DNA from: Fen-999 sp964530115
GTDB taxonomy: Bacteria > Pseudomonadota > Gammaproteobacteria > Burkholderiales > Rhodocyclaceae
Length of the DNA: 64,000 nucleotides
Assembly (NCBI GenBank): GCA_964530115.1
Contig: CAZGYD010000021.1
Coordinates: forward strand, 1 to 64,000
Direction: 5' to 3'
Shown here: piece by piece, positions 15,252 to 22,696 of the stretch
How positions within the stretch are numbered: the stretch's first letter is position 1
Layout of the letters: every line of letters starts with the position of its first letter
Notes under the pieces: model-generated
Told to the model about the DNA's origin: nothing
What the model saw: the letters and a program-made list of their open reading frames with translations, nothing else
Databases searched by the model: none
Program-made: the position numbers and the translations under genes

Positions 15252-16588
15252 TTTTTAACTCCTCGGCCGTTCTGCGGCGCGTACATCTCGTTTTGCAGGC
15301 TGCCGCGCTCGTGCTTGCCCTTGACATGCAGGCTGGCGCGCTTGCCATCGGACAGGTTGACGATGGCCGTCAACCGCCCGGCGCGCGTCTGGCGCGAGAA
15401 CTCGGCATAGAGCCTGGAGCGCCGGATCGACAGCGCGATGTCGCGGTCGCCGCGCCGGATCAGCCCATCCATCGCCTCGTTGTACTCGGAGAGACTCTCG
15501 GCGCGCACGCCGGCATCGGCCAGGTCGTCCATGTGCTTTTCGAGATGCCCGCGCGCATAGGCCAGATTGTCCCAGCGCGCCGTCATCGCCCGCTCGACGA
15601 TGCGCAAAAGATCGCGCTTGGGCAGCAGATCGCGCTGCCGCGCGGCCATCGTCCAGCGCTCGATGTCATCCGCCTCGCGCGCCACCGTCTGCGGGTCGGT
15701 GCCCAGATACGCCACCGTCACCGTGCGGCAGCGGAAATGATACGGCGGCAGGCCGATATTGCCAGGCAGCACCTTGCCGCCGCCGATTTCCGTGCCGCCA
15801 TCCATCATCGGCCAGACCTGCTTGGCGCGCTCCATTGAACCCTGCTCGATCGCCGCCAGATAAGAATCGCGCTGCGCCTGGAGGTGCCCGATCGGGATTA
15901 AGCGCCCGTGCAGGCTGCGGCAGATCGGCGTGGTGCGGTGATCCAGGTGCGCGCGCACTTCCACATAGCGCACCCCGGCCTGCTCGTAGCCGCCCACGCG
16001 GGCAAGCTCCCGCGTCTTGGTGGCGATGGTGTCCGCCGTGAGCTGCCAGTACGCCATCCCGCGTTCCTCGATCCCGTCGAACGCCTGTCTCAACTGGTCT
16101 GCGAGTGTCTCATAGCTCCAGCCCTGCTCGAAGAACTCCCGCACCGCTGATGTCACCGTCGCGCGCGTTCCCGCATCCCAGTGCCGCCCGATCCAGTGCA
16201 GGTCGAAGCGGTTGAGGAGCGAGATCGCCCGCTCGTCCTTGCGTCCAAAGGCGTAGTCCACCCCGGCCGGCCGCGCCGCCTCATCGGCGCCCACGCGCCA
16301 GATCGACTCGGTCGCCGACACCACCGGGCCCTCCATCGCCCGCCGCATCGCCTCGCCGCCGACCTTCGCCTCGATGGCCGAGAGGATGCGCGCCTCGTCC
16401 GCAGCGGAGAACGCCTGCGGGTCGATGCCGCGCAGCGTCTCCAGCGCGTCGCGGAAGGCCGCCTCCACGCCAAACGTCCACGCCCGGCTCATGCCATCGG
16501 CCAGCCGCTGCCTGAGCGCCTCGAAGGCCGCCTCATCCTTGATCAGGATGCGCTGCAGCCGTTGCCGCAGTACTTCGTTCGCCTTCAT
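15239..16588 (-). CDS. MuF head protein with C-terminal toxin-like domain
   Basis: The 449-residue protein starts MKANEVLRQRLQRILIKDEA after GGAGAT. The middle carries the Mu gpF / SPP1 gp7 minor-head motif: DHRTTPICRSLHGRLIPI near residue 240 and LPPYHFRCRTVTVAYL near 305. After it come about 115 residues not needed for MuF function: DNLAYARGHLEKHMDDL, YAEFSRQTRAGRLTAIVNLS, SLHVKGKHERGSL and NGRGVKKWMW. The His/Lys-rich layout recalls the BECR-type nucleases (Barnase-EndoU-ColicinE5/RelE-like) known at the C-termini of MuF proteins. Such proteins are packaged and may be injected. The nuclease call is inferred, not shown. Confidence 0.72.
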   Translation of the reverse strand: MKANEVLRQRLQRILIKDEAAFEALRQRLADGMSRAWTFGVEAAFRDALETLRGIDPQAFSAADEARILSAIEAKVGGEAMRRAMEGPVVSATESIWRVGADEAARPAGVDYAFGRKDERAISLLNRFDLHWIGRHWDAGTRATVTSAVREFFEQGWSYETLADQLRQAFDGIEERGMAYWQLTADTIATKTRELARVGGYEQAGVRYVEVRAHLDHRTTPICRSLHGRLIPIGHLQAQRDSYLAAIEQGSMERAKQVWPMMDGGTEIGGGKVLPGNIGLPPYHFRCRTVTVAYLGTDPQTVAREADDIERWTMAARQRDLLPKRDLLRIVERAMTARWDNLAYARGHLEKHMDDLADAGVRAESLSEYNEAMDGLIRRGDRDIALSIRRSRLYAEFSRQTRAGRLTAIVNLSDGKRASLHVKGKHERGSLQNEMYAPQNGRGVKKWMW

Positions 16589-16739
16589 CGTATCTCCAGG
16601 TTTCACGCCCGTCCCACTCCTCCCAGGTGCGCCAGCGCGCTCCGCACCCCATGCACACCCGCCAGCGGCGCACCAGGCCATCCACGCGGTCGGTGCCGGT
16701 CACGCGCACCTCCTCATGGCCGCAGGACGGGCACCTCAT
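16533..16739 (-). CDS. Zinc-ribbon phage protein (68 aa)
   Basis: MRCPSCGHEEVRVTGTDRVD and CMGCGARWRTWEEW form a four-cysteine zinc ribbon (CPSC...CMGC), similar in outline to NrdR N-termini and to Com/Ogr-type phage regulators. The C-terminal third (ERSTAATAAAHPDQG) overlaps the MuF start by 56 bases, which is long, so the true end or start could differ. The start overlaps the stop of the preceding gene by ATGA, supporting the ORF. Confidence 0.55.
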   Translation of the reverse strand: MRCPSCGHEEVRVTGTDRVDGLVRRWRVCMGCGARWRTWEEWDGRETWRYDEGERSTAATAAAHPDQG

Positions 16740-17089
16740 CGCGCCAGCGCCTCCCGCGCGCGCTGGATCATCTCGCGCACCAGCGCGCGCTGCGCCTCAT
16801 CCATCGGCGGCGGCGGCAGCGCCACCGGCTTGGGCGCATCCGGAAGCGCCCGCAGAAACTGCGCCGGCGCGGGCCAGCGCTCAGCCGTCTTGGCCAAGGT
16901 CAAAAACGCCGCCTCGATGCGCGGCACATCGCGCTCGCGCACCCAGCGACGGCCATCCGTGATCGCTTCCACCCACACCGCGCGGCATGCCGCCGCAGAC
17001 GGCGCATCGATCGGTGTGCCCGGCAGCTGCAATGCCGCGAGCTTCGCCAGCCCCACGGCAACCGCCTGCTCAAGCCAAGCCTCAGCCAT
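16736..17089 (-). CDS. Early-operon hypothetical protein (117 aa)
   Basis: MAEAWLEQAVAVGLAKLAAL starts a helical protein with VWVEAITDGRRWVRERDVPR, a WPAPAQFLRALPDAPKPV hinge and a final helix (EAQRALVREMIQRAREALAR). The 'WP.P..FL..LP' element is common in small Mu-like early proteins and in replication-loader-type proteins, but I cannot name the family. It overlaps its upstream neighbour by 8 bases and its downstream neighbour by 4, so all are translationally coupled. Confidence 0.65.
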   Translation of the reverse strand: MAEAWLEQAVAVGLAKLAALQLPGTPIDAPSAAACRAVWVEAITDGRRWVRERDVPRIEAAFLTLAKTAERWPAPAQFLRALPDAPKPVALPPPPMDEAQRALVREMIQRAREALAR

Positions 17090-17555
17090 CCATCACCCCC
17101 ACATCCGCCGCGCCCAAAAAGCCGCCGATGGCCGCCATCGCCCGGCTCTGCATGGCCGCCCGGCGCTCCAGCCGGGGCACGACAGCCGCCGCGCCTATCG
17201 CCACACCGCGCGCCGCCACGCTCTCGGCCACGCGCTTGAGATAGTTGTGGTTTTCGAGCGGCCGGATGTCGCCCGCCTCGCGCTTGACCCGCATCGCCTC
17301 CACCGTGTCCGAAAGGGCCTGCGCCAGCACCGCCTCATCGACCCCCAGCGCCAGCACCTCCCGCGCCAGCCGCACGGCACGCTCCCAGGACAGCGCCCGG
17401 CTGCGGGAGCGGAACAGCCCCAGATACGCCGCCAGCGCCCGCCCAAGCGGGGCTTCCAGCCCGGCGAGCAAGGCCATCATCTCCCGCGCCGCCTCGTCTT
17501 CCGCCCACGCTTCCAGCGCCGCCTCCGCATGACACACCGGGCACCTCAGGCGCAT
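17082..17555 (-). CDS. Conserved Mu-like early protein with CPVC motif (157 aa)
   Basis: The start at 17,555 (MRLRCPVCHAEAALEAWAED) gives one Cys pair (CPVC) followed by a helical body. That body contains LAAYLGLFRSRSRALSWERA, a VDEAVLAQALSDTVEAMRVK helix and the motif DIRPLENHNYLKRVAESVAA. The 'P L.nHnYL..v' pattern is familiar from early genes of Mu-like phages and from replication-associated phage proteins. Longer frames upstream run into the next gene. The function is unknown. Confidence 0.65.
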   Translation of the reverse strand: MRLRCPVCHAEAALEAWAEDEAAREMMALLAGLEAPLGRALAAYLGLFRSRSRALSWERAVRLAREVLALGVDEAVLAQALSDTVEAMRVKREAGDIRPLENHNYLKRVAESVAARGVAIGAAAVVPRLERRAAMQSRAMAAIGGFLGAADVGVMDG

Positions 17556-17779
17556 GCGGCCTCCTGCGGAAGCGCCGCCAGACGGTAGGCATACACCCCG
17601 CGCCCCATGCAGCGCGTCTCGATCTCGATGCCGTTGGCCCGCAGCTCGGCGATGATGGAGTTCACCGCGCACACATCGGCACCTCTGACGACCTCCATCG
17701 TCGTGTGCCACTGCTCGTCCAGCAGCAGCCACAGCACCCGCTGCAGCCGCTCGCTTTTTTCAACGCTTGCCGCGTGCAT
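17546..17779 (-). CDS. Small winged-helix protein (77 aa)
   Basis: MHAASVEKSERLQRVLWLLL, EQWHTTMEVVRGADVCAVNS and AELRANGIEIETRCMGRGVY trace a winged helix: two helices, a recognition helix (CAVNSIIAELRANG) and a beta wing with YAYRL. Proteins of this kind in Mu-like early operons act as DNA-binding regulators. It overlaps GemA by 20 bases upstream and the next gene by 10 bases. The specific target is unknown. Confidence 0.65.
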   Translation of the reverse strand: MHAASVEKSERLQRVLWLLLDEQWHTTMEVVRGADVCAVNSIIAELRANGIEIETRCMGRGVYAYRLAALPQEAACA

Positions 17780-18185
17780 GGCCTGCCTCCTTGCGCTTTT
17801 CCTGGTAGCGCATCGCCGCCACCGCCGCCCGCAGCATCGGCGCTGGCGCCCACTCGATACGCTCCACCGCGCAGCCCATGTGCTTGAGGATGCCAAGCGC
17901 ATAGGCCGGAAACGTATAGCCCCCCGCATGGCACATCGCCGCGAGCTTGCCAATCAGCGGCGCACGGTCTTCACTGGCCTTCACCAGCGGCCCAGGCATC
18001 CACACATCGGCCCCCTTCTGCTGATAATGGCGGATCAGCCGCTGCAAGGCCGCCACGTCCATCTTCGCGCACGAATCAACGCCGGTGACAGCCTGTTGCA
18101 CCGTCCGCCGCGTCTCCTCATCGAGCCCCAGCCGCGCCGCCGCCACGTGCGCGATGGCGATCAGCCGCTTGCGTTTCTCGTCCAT
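17760..18185 (-). CDS. gemA: GemA (Mu gp16-like) regulatory protein
   Basis: The 141-residue protein MDEKRKRLIAIAHVAAARLG has the GemA arrangement. A helical start is followed by LGLDEETRRTVQQAVTGVDS and CAKMDVAALQRLIRHYQQKG, and then APLIGKLAAMCHAGGYTFPA with YALGILKHMG. Mu GemA modulates host gene expression and DNA supercoiling. The gene's order here, downstream of B, matches Mu-like phages. A perfect 28-bp palindrome lies just upstream. Confidence 0.85.
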   Translation of the reverse strand: MDEKRKRLIAIAHVAAARLGLDEETRRTVQQAVTGVDSCAKMDVAALQRLIRHYQQKGADVWMPGPLVKASEDRAPLIGKLAAMCHAGGYTFPAYALGILKHMGCAVERIEWAPAPMLRAAVAAMRYQEKRKEAGHARGKR

Positions 18186-18210
18186 ACCGGTCTCCCGTCA
18201 TGACCCCGTG

Positions 18211-18238
18211 CATGCCCACGCCGCGCGGCGTGGGCATG
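18211..18238. promoter_or_regulatory. Perfect 28-bp palindrome upstream of gemA
   Basis: CATGCCCACGCC, GCGC and GGCGTGGGCATG form a 12-bp stem with a 4-base loop (or a continuous 28-bp palindrome) in the spacer between an early gene and gemA. There is no T-run on either strand after it, so it is not a standard intrinsic terminator. It may be an RNA-processing or attenuation hairpin, or a protein site. Confidence 0.6.
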
Positions 18239-18245
18239 GGCTGGG

Positions 18246-18443
18246 TCACGATTCGTCAAAAGCACTACGCAGCGCCAGGGCATCGGCCAGCGCCAGCTCG
18301 GCCAGGCGGTAAGCGGTCACCTCACGCGCGCCGGCAGGCCACGCGCTCATCATCTGCGCCAGTGCCGCCATCAGCCGCTGCACGATCAGGGCATCCTCAC
18401 AGTCAGCCATGCCGCGCTCGATCCGTTCGACAAGGCTGGTCAT
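18246..18443 (-). CDS. Short helical early protein (65 aa)
   Basis: MTSLVERIERGMADCEDALI, then VQRLMAALAQMMSAWPAGAR and REVTAYRLAELALADALALR, predict three helices with no motif. It is the fourth gene downstream of B and overlaps its upstream neighbour by 4 bases, so it is part of the early operon. The function is unknown and no family is recognised. Confidence 0.6.
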   Translation of the reverse strand: MTSLVERIERGMADCEDALIVQRLMAALAQMMSAWPAGAREVTAYRLAELALADALALRSAFDES

Positions 18444-18904
18444 TTCTCGGCCCTCCAAGTGACCGACGCGCTCTTGCCCACCGTCAGGCACTCGCGGATC
18501 GACGGCGCCAACGGCTCATCCCCGTCGGCGGCCATCTCGACCAGCCGCCCCTCGGGCTTGTAGGCAATCTCGGTCTTTACCAAATCGGTAAACCGGAAAC
18601 CAAGCACGGCCTTGAGCCGCTCGGCGTCCTTGATTCTCACCGCCTCGCGCTCGGCGATGGACGCGCGGCACACGCCATGCACGATCAGGCTCGCGCCCGC
18701 GCCGTGCGCCTCGATCAGCTGCGCGTTGATCGCCTTGAGCTGCGCCTCCAGTTCATCGATCTGGCGCTTGATGCCCCAGCCTTGCATCACCAGCCGGACG
18801 CTCGCCGCATCGAGCGGCACTACCTCGCCGCCGTCGCGATCGATCTTCTCGCCAGCGGGCAGGTTCACCGCCTTCTCAACCGTCTTCACATTCGCTTTGG
18901 CCAT
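18440..18904 (-). CDS. Early-operon hypothetical protein (154 aa)
   Basis: MAKANVKTVEKAVNLPAGEK leads to a VMQGWGIKRQIDELEAQLKA coiled segment. A compact C-terminal part (GASLIVHGVCRASIAEREAV, FRFTDLVKTEIAYKPEGRLV and PSIRECLTVGKSASVTWRAE) has the look of a small alpha/beta domain. It sits where Mu-like phages carry genes for nuclease inhibitors or DUF3164-type proteins, but it does not match the sequences of those that I know. About 50 bases separate it from B. Confidence 0.6.
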   Translation of the reverse strand: MAKANVKTVEKAVNLPAGEKIDRDGGEVVPLDAASVRLVMQGWGIKRQIDELEAQLKAINAQLIEAHGAGASLIVHGVCRASIAEREAVRIKDAERLKAVLGFRFTDLVKTEIAYKPEGRLVEMAADGDEPLAPSIRECLTVGKSASVTWRAEK

Positions 18905-18955
18905 GATTCGATTCCTTTTCAAACGATGCCCGCCGCCACGGGCAATGCCCCTGTT

Positions 18956-19858
18956 TCAAACCCCTTCCAGGTCGCGGCGCGCTGCCGCCACATGCGCCGC
19001 CGTCAGGCTCTCGCCCGCCGCCTGCGCCATCATCCGCGCCAGCCGCAGCACCTTCACTACCGCCCGCAAGGCGCCTGCCTGCCGTCCCACGTCCTTCACC
19101 ACCCCCCAGGCCTCGCCACCGGCGGCCCTGGCCACCGCCTCGATGTCCGCATCCGTCGCCCGGCGCAAGGAAACCCGCTTGCCGATGCGCGAAAACAGCC
19201 GGTCCAGATACGCCGCGCGCGTGCCGCCCGTCATGCGCCCGTAGAGCAGGTCATTGCCCACCAGCGCCAGCCCCACCGCCGCCGCGTCGTGGATCGAGCG
19301 CAGCGCATCCAGCGCCGCCACCCCAAGGTGCTGCGCCTCATCCACCACGATCACCCCGCCCGTGCCGCGCAACCTCGAGACGATCTCCCGGTGGATGCGC
19401 GCAGGGCTCTGCGGCAGGTCTTTGAGCCCCACCGCAAACGCCACCTCCTCGAGCGCCGCCGTCACCCCGGCATGCCCCGGCGTCATCACCGCCACCCACA
19501 CCGACGGCCGCGTCTTCGCGTATTCGCTAATCGCCGTCGTCTTGCCCACCCCCGCCGCGCCGTAGACCACCGCCACGTCCGCGGCCATCTGCGCGTAAGA
19601 GAGCGCCGCCAGCACCCGCTGCGCCGTGGGCGTCACCACGAACGCCGGCATCTCCGGCAGGGCGGAGGCCGCCCGCTCGGCCCGCGCGGCAAGCCAGGCC
19701 GAGAGCCGCTCCACCACCGCCGACGGATCCGCCGCGTACTTGCCCGCCAGCACCTGCGACAAGCTGGTCGCCGACACACCGGCCTCCTTCGCCACCCGGG
19801 CCTGAGTCACATCGCCAGCCTCGATCAGCCGCCGCACCTGGTTTAAAATGTCATCCAC
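18956..19858 (-). CDS. B: Transposition target-selection ATPase (MuB-like)
   Basis: The most likely start is the GTG at 19,858 (VDDILNQVRRLIEAGDVTQA), preceded by AAAGGAG six bases away; a GTG 24 bases upstream has no such site. The 300-residue protein has an N-terminal helix-turn-helix (VAKEAGVSATSLSQVLAGKY) and an AAA ATPase with Walker A YGAAGVGKTTAI and Walker B GGVIVVDEAQHLG. A Leu/Ala-rich C-terminal domain follows. MuB forms ATP-dependent filaments on target DNA and directs the transpososome. The gene starts 20 bases after the A stop. Confidence 0.92.
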   Translation of the reverse strand: MDDILNQVRRLIEAGDVTQARVAKEAGVSATSLSQVLAGKYAADPSAVVERLSAWLAARAERAASALPEMPAFVVTPTAQRVLAALSYAQMAADVAVVYGAAGVGKTTAISEYAKTRPSVWVAVMTPGHAGVTAALEEVAFAVGLKDLPQSPARIHREIVSRLRGTGGVIVVDEAQHLGVAALDALRSIHDAAAVGLALVGNDLLYGRMTGGTRAAYLDRLFSRIGKRVSLRRATDADIEAVARAAGGEAWGVVKDVGRQAGALRAVVKVLRLARMMAQAAGESLTAAHVAAARRDLEGV

Positions 19859-19878
19859 GATTCGCTCCTTTCTTGGTT

Positions 19879-22419
19879 TCACACACCGCCGCCGGCTGCC
19901 ATCCGGCGGCCCATCTCCAGAATCAAGGCGTCGGTCTTCGCCACCAGCGCCTCAACCTCTGCCTCATCCTCACGCGCCGGCAGCATCGGCTGCACCAACT
20001 GCACCGCTGCAGGCGCGGGCACCTCGCCCGCCGCCACCGCGGGCGGCATCTCCATGTCGGCGAGCCTCTCCAGCGCCGCCATGTACTCCCGGTAAGCGCG
20101 CTTGGCCAGCCGCTGCTCGCGCCCGTGCGCCTGCGCCGCCGCCTGGTCGTCGAACCGCCGCACCGTCGGCGCGGCCTCGCCCAGCAGCCGCCCATCCAGG
20201 CTGAACACCAGCACAGGCTTCGCCAGCGCATCCGGGTCGAACCGCGCCACCACCCGCTGGCCAGAAAGCCCAAGGCGCGGGTCCACCCCATAGGTATTGC
20301 CCGCCACCTCGAACGTGCCGTTTTGCCGCACCTTCACCGGCTCGGAAGCCAACAGCAGCATCGCCCGCTGGCTCGGCGCCAGCCGCTTCACCACCCGGCG
20401 GCTGTAGCTCTCCGCGAACACCGCGTCGAAACTCGCCCCCTTGGCCGTCTCCGTCCTGCGTCCCGTGCACGCGTTGTGCTCGGCAATCGCCTCGCGCGTC
20501 ACCTGCTCGAGCAGCGCCCACTCCACCGCCCGGCTGCCGTAGTTCTCCGGCTTCGCATCCGGCCGGTTGCCCGTATACGCCCCGGCCAAACGCGGGTCTT
20601 TTGAAATCGTCTCGGCCAGATCGCGGAAAGCCCGCTCGATCGGCTTCGCCTGCCCATGGAAAGGGGTTGCCCAGCTGATCTTCACCCCCAGCAGCGGCAG
20701 GATGCCCGTCATCTCATCCTCGGCCGCCTTGAAGCGGAAGCGCCACGGCGCCCCGCCAGACACCGCCTTCGCCCCGAACTCCCGCCCGTTGTCCATCAGC
20801 GCGTGATCTGGCACGCCGTACTGCTCCACCAGATCGGCAAAACTCAGAATCACGCTGTAGGCATTGAGCGTCGGCGTCAGCCTCCAGGCCAGAATCTTGC
20901 GGCTATAGACGTCCTGCCAGGCCACCAGATGCACCCGCTCGATGCCGCCGCCAAAGCGCTCCGGCAGCCGCACGAACACATCCAGCCGGTGCCCGTCCGC
21001 ATTCACCCACTCCAGGGCGCAAAGATGCGCCACCGACCGGCGCATCGGCGGCCACAGCCGCTCGTACGCCTCCTTGCCCTCCCGCTGAAGCACCACTAGA
21101 GGCTGCGGCAGCCGCTGGATGCGCCGCGCAACACTTGCAAAAGACGGCAGCCGCCAGCCGTGCTTTTCCGCCAGCCGCTGCACCTGCCGGAAACACAGCC
21201 GCAAGCTCGGCTTCTCCGGCCGCAGCCACAGCGCCAGCAGCTTGCGCCACGCCGCATCCGGCATCGGCGCCTCGTATTCCTGCATCCCCCAGCGCGGCGC
21301 GAGCAACCCGGCCCACGCCGCCACGTTCTCCACGCCCGCCACACCAGGCAGGCGCTTATCCCCCCACCACCAGCGCGCCAGCGTCCCCTTCGAGACCCCA
21401 TGCTCCCGCGCCGCCTGCGCGATCGCCTCCGTCGCGCACAGGCCAGCCTCCATCCAGCGCTTGACTGTCAGGCAGATCCGCACCCGGCGCATCGCCTCCT
21501 CGCGCACCCGCGCCGGGCGCGTGGCCAGGTGATCGGAAATCCGGGTCAACTCCTCCTCGGAAAAAGACGCCGGGCGCGCGGCAGGCGAACCCGCCGCGAC
21601 GCCAGGCAAACCCGGCATCGCGCCGGAAGAACAGGAGGAAACAGCCGGGTACTTGCAGGCGCCCCCGGCCACGGCGCCGAAACCTGTCGAGAGGGTGGGG
21701 GTGGCCGGAATCGAACCGGCCCCACGGGTTAGCGGCCCGTTGCCAGCGTCCGCCGCCGCCGTCGCGGCGCGTCCACCCTGGTACCCCGCAGGCACGGCGA
21801 GCCCACCGCCCTGCGCGAAGGAGAGTCCATCTCCACCCCCACCGGCGAGCCCGCCGCCCGCGCTGGCGGGCGCGGGAGCGGGGCAGGAGCGCAGCCCCTC
21901 GGTAGGCTCGCCGCTGTGGGCGGGAAGGAGAGCTACATGTGGCGTAGCAACAGCTACATTTGGCGTAGCTAACCTCACGCCTCCCGGCACGGCACCCCGA
22001 GCAGGGCGCAGTGCGCCTGTAGCTGCGCGAGCGCCTCGCGCTGCCTCGTGTGCCAGTGCGTCGCCACTAACTCTCCCTCGCCGTCCCACAGCATCAACAT
22101 CCAGCGCCTTCCGACGCGCGTGAGCGTCGCAACCATCAACTCCGTTTCCGGGTGCGTGATGAGAGTCATGTCCGCCTCCTAAAATCGCCGCCTGCCGCTC
22201 GATCAGGTAGCGTTCAACGGCCAGCCGCACGTTGATCGCCTTCCCGCGCCGCGAAAAAGCCGTTGGCAGGTCTTCCACCCGCCAGCGCTTGGCGCCGCCC
22301 AGCCCCGCCCGGTCGTGGTGAGGCGGCCAGTCTGGAGAGGTGGCCCATTTATTCCGTACTGTGTTGTAATCAACCCCAACGGCCGCTGCGATGTCGGCCA
22401 AATCGACCAGATCACACAT
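19879..22419 (-). CDS. A: Mu-type DDE transposase A with a long internal insertion
   Basis: The 846-residue ORF opens with a winged-helix DNA-binding region (MCDLVDLADIAAAVGVDYNT to RYLIERQAAIL). The catalytic DDE residues lie in WVNADGHRLDVF (about residue 475), ALMDNGREFG (543) and GQAKPIERAF (595), then PENYGSRAVEW and the C-terminal B-interaction region follow. MuA is 663 residues with Asp269, so about 200 residues are extra. The extra part, roughly residues 84-275, is low-complexity Gly/Ala/Pro and looks non-native. It covers a small gene in another frame and a tRNA-like piece. The reading frame stays open across it. Whether full-length protein is made and active is unknown. Confidence 0.8.
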   Translation of the reverse strand: MCDLVDLADIAAAVGVDYNTVRNKWATSPDWPPHHDRAGLGGAKRWRVEDLPTAFSRRGKAINVRLAVERYLIERQAAILGGGHDSHHAPGNGVDGCDAHARRKALDVDAVGRRGRVSGDALAHEAARGARAATGALRPARGAVPGGVRLATPNVAVATPHVALLPAHSGEPTEGLRSCPAPAPASAGGGLAGGGGDGLSFAQGGGLAVPAGYQGGRAATAAADAGNGPLTRGAGSIPATPTLSTGFGAVAGGACKYPAVSSCSSGAMPGLPGVAAGSPAARPASFSEEELTRISDHLATRPARVREEAMRRVRICLTVKRWMEAGLCATEAIAQAAREHGVSKGTLARWWWGDKRLPGVAGVENVAAWAGLLAPRWGMQEYEAPMPDAAWRKLLALWLRPEKPSLRLCFRQVQRLAEKHGWRLPSFASVARRIQRLPQPLVVLQREGKEAYERLWPPMRRSVAHLCALEWVNADGHRLDVFVRLPERFGGGIERVHLVAWQDVYSRKILAWRLTPTLNAYSVILSFADLVEQYGVPDHALMDNGREFGAKAVSGGAPWRFRFKAAEDEMTGILPLLGVKISWATPFHGQAKPIERAFRDLAETISKDPRLAGAYTGNRPDAKPENYGSRAVEWALLEQVTREAIAEHNACTGRRTETAKGASFDAVFAESYSRRVVKRLAPSQRAMLLLASEPVKVRQNGTFEVAGNTYGVDPRLGLSGQRVVARFDPDALAKPVLVFSLDGRLLGEAAPTVRRFDDQAAAQAHGREQRLAKRAYREYMAALERLADMEMPPAVAAGEVPAPAAVQLVQPMLPAREDEAEVEALVAKTDALILEMGRRMAAGGGV
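21697..21740 (-). other. tRNA 3'-half-like sequence within the transposase ORF
   Basis: Minus strand, 5' to 3': a 5-bp stem ACGGG/CCCGT closes the 7-base loop CCGCTAA (anticodon GCU position). GGG follows, then a 5-bp T-stem GCCGG/CCGGC with the canonical loop TTCGATT, then CACCCCC like an acceptor 3' strand. The matching 5' acceptor GGGGGTG and a D-arm are absent at the right distance, and base 33 is C rather than U. This is a tRNA relic or mimic, not a functional tRNA gene. Confidence 0.55.
21931..21969. repeat. Two tandem 21-bp palindromic repeats in transposase insert
   Basis: AGCTACATGTGGCGTAGC (21,931) and AGCTACATTTGGCGTAGC (21,952) differ at one base and start 21 bases apart. Each is an imperfect palindrome (GCTAC...GTAGC). 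They lie just downstream of the nested gene on the minus strand. They could be a protein-binding tandem site; read in the transposase frame they give ATPNVAVATPHVA. Confidence 0.65.
21975..22169 (-). CDS. Nested small gene inside the transposase ORF (64 aa)
   Basis: This ORF (MTLITHPETELMVATLTRVG, then RRWMLMLWDGEGELVATHWH and RQREALAQLQAHCALLG) is in a different frame from the transposase. It has an AGGAGG six bases before its ATG, and its codons have the third-position GC of real genes, whereas the transposase frame here reads as Arg/Ala-rich noise. It resembles a compact alpha/beta domain; the family is unknown. It probably arrived with the inserted segment. Confidence 0.6.
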   Translation of the reverse strand: MTLITHPETELMVATLTRVGRRWMLMLWDGEGELVATHWHTRQREALAQLQAHCALLGVPCREA

Positions 22420-22696
22420 CGCGCACCTCCACGCGATCGCCAATCGCGATCACCCGGTGCATGGGCCCGACGAACACCTCCACATCACGGTCGCCCGGAT
22501 AGACCAGCGCCACCCCGCACGCCGCGATCTCGCGGGCGATCCGCTCCGCGGCCTGCTGGCCGCGCCGTGAGGTGTAAAAGATGTCGGTCGCCGTCTCGGC
22601 GGCCGGGTCATCCTCGTCCGCCACCTGGATGTGAGGCAGCGCCGGCCCGCCGATGTCGCACGGGCGCGCCGCCAGGTACCGGAGCACGCGGCGCAT
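22412..22696 (-). CDS. Hypothetical protein between Ner and A (94 aa)
   Basis: MRRVLRYLAARPCDIGGPAL, then ATDIFYTSRRGQQAAERIAR and CGVALVYPGDRDVEVFVGPM, give a mixed alpha/beta protein without known motifs. The ATG overlaps the stop of the upstream regulator (TGATG), and its end overlaps the A start by 8 bases. It is part of the early operon. The function is unknown. Confidence 0.6.
   Translation of the reverse strand: MRRVLRYLAARPCDIGGPALPHIQVADEDDPAAETATDIFYTSRRGQQAAERIAREIAACGVALVYPGDRDVEVFVGPMHRVIAIGDRVEVRDV

Noticed and set aside
1..16588. Gene transfer agent instead of a prophage
   Set aside because: Transposase A, B, GemA, repressor and Ner are present, and lysis and packaging genes are in full Mu-like context.
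21697..21740. Functional tRNA gene
   Set aside because: There is no 5' acceptor strand or D-arm at the right spacing, and the loop base 33 is C; kept only as a tRNA-like relic.
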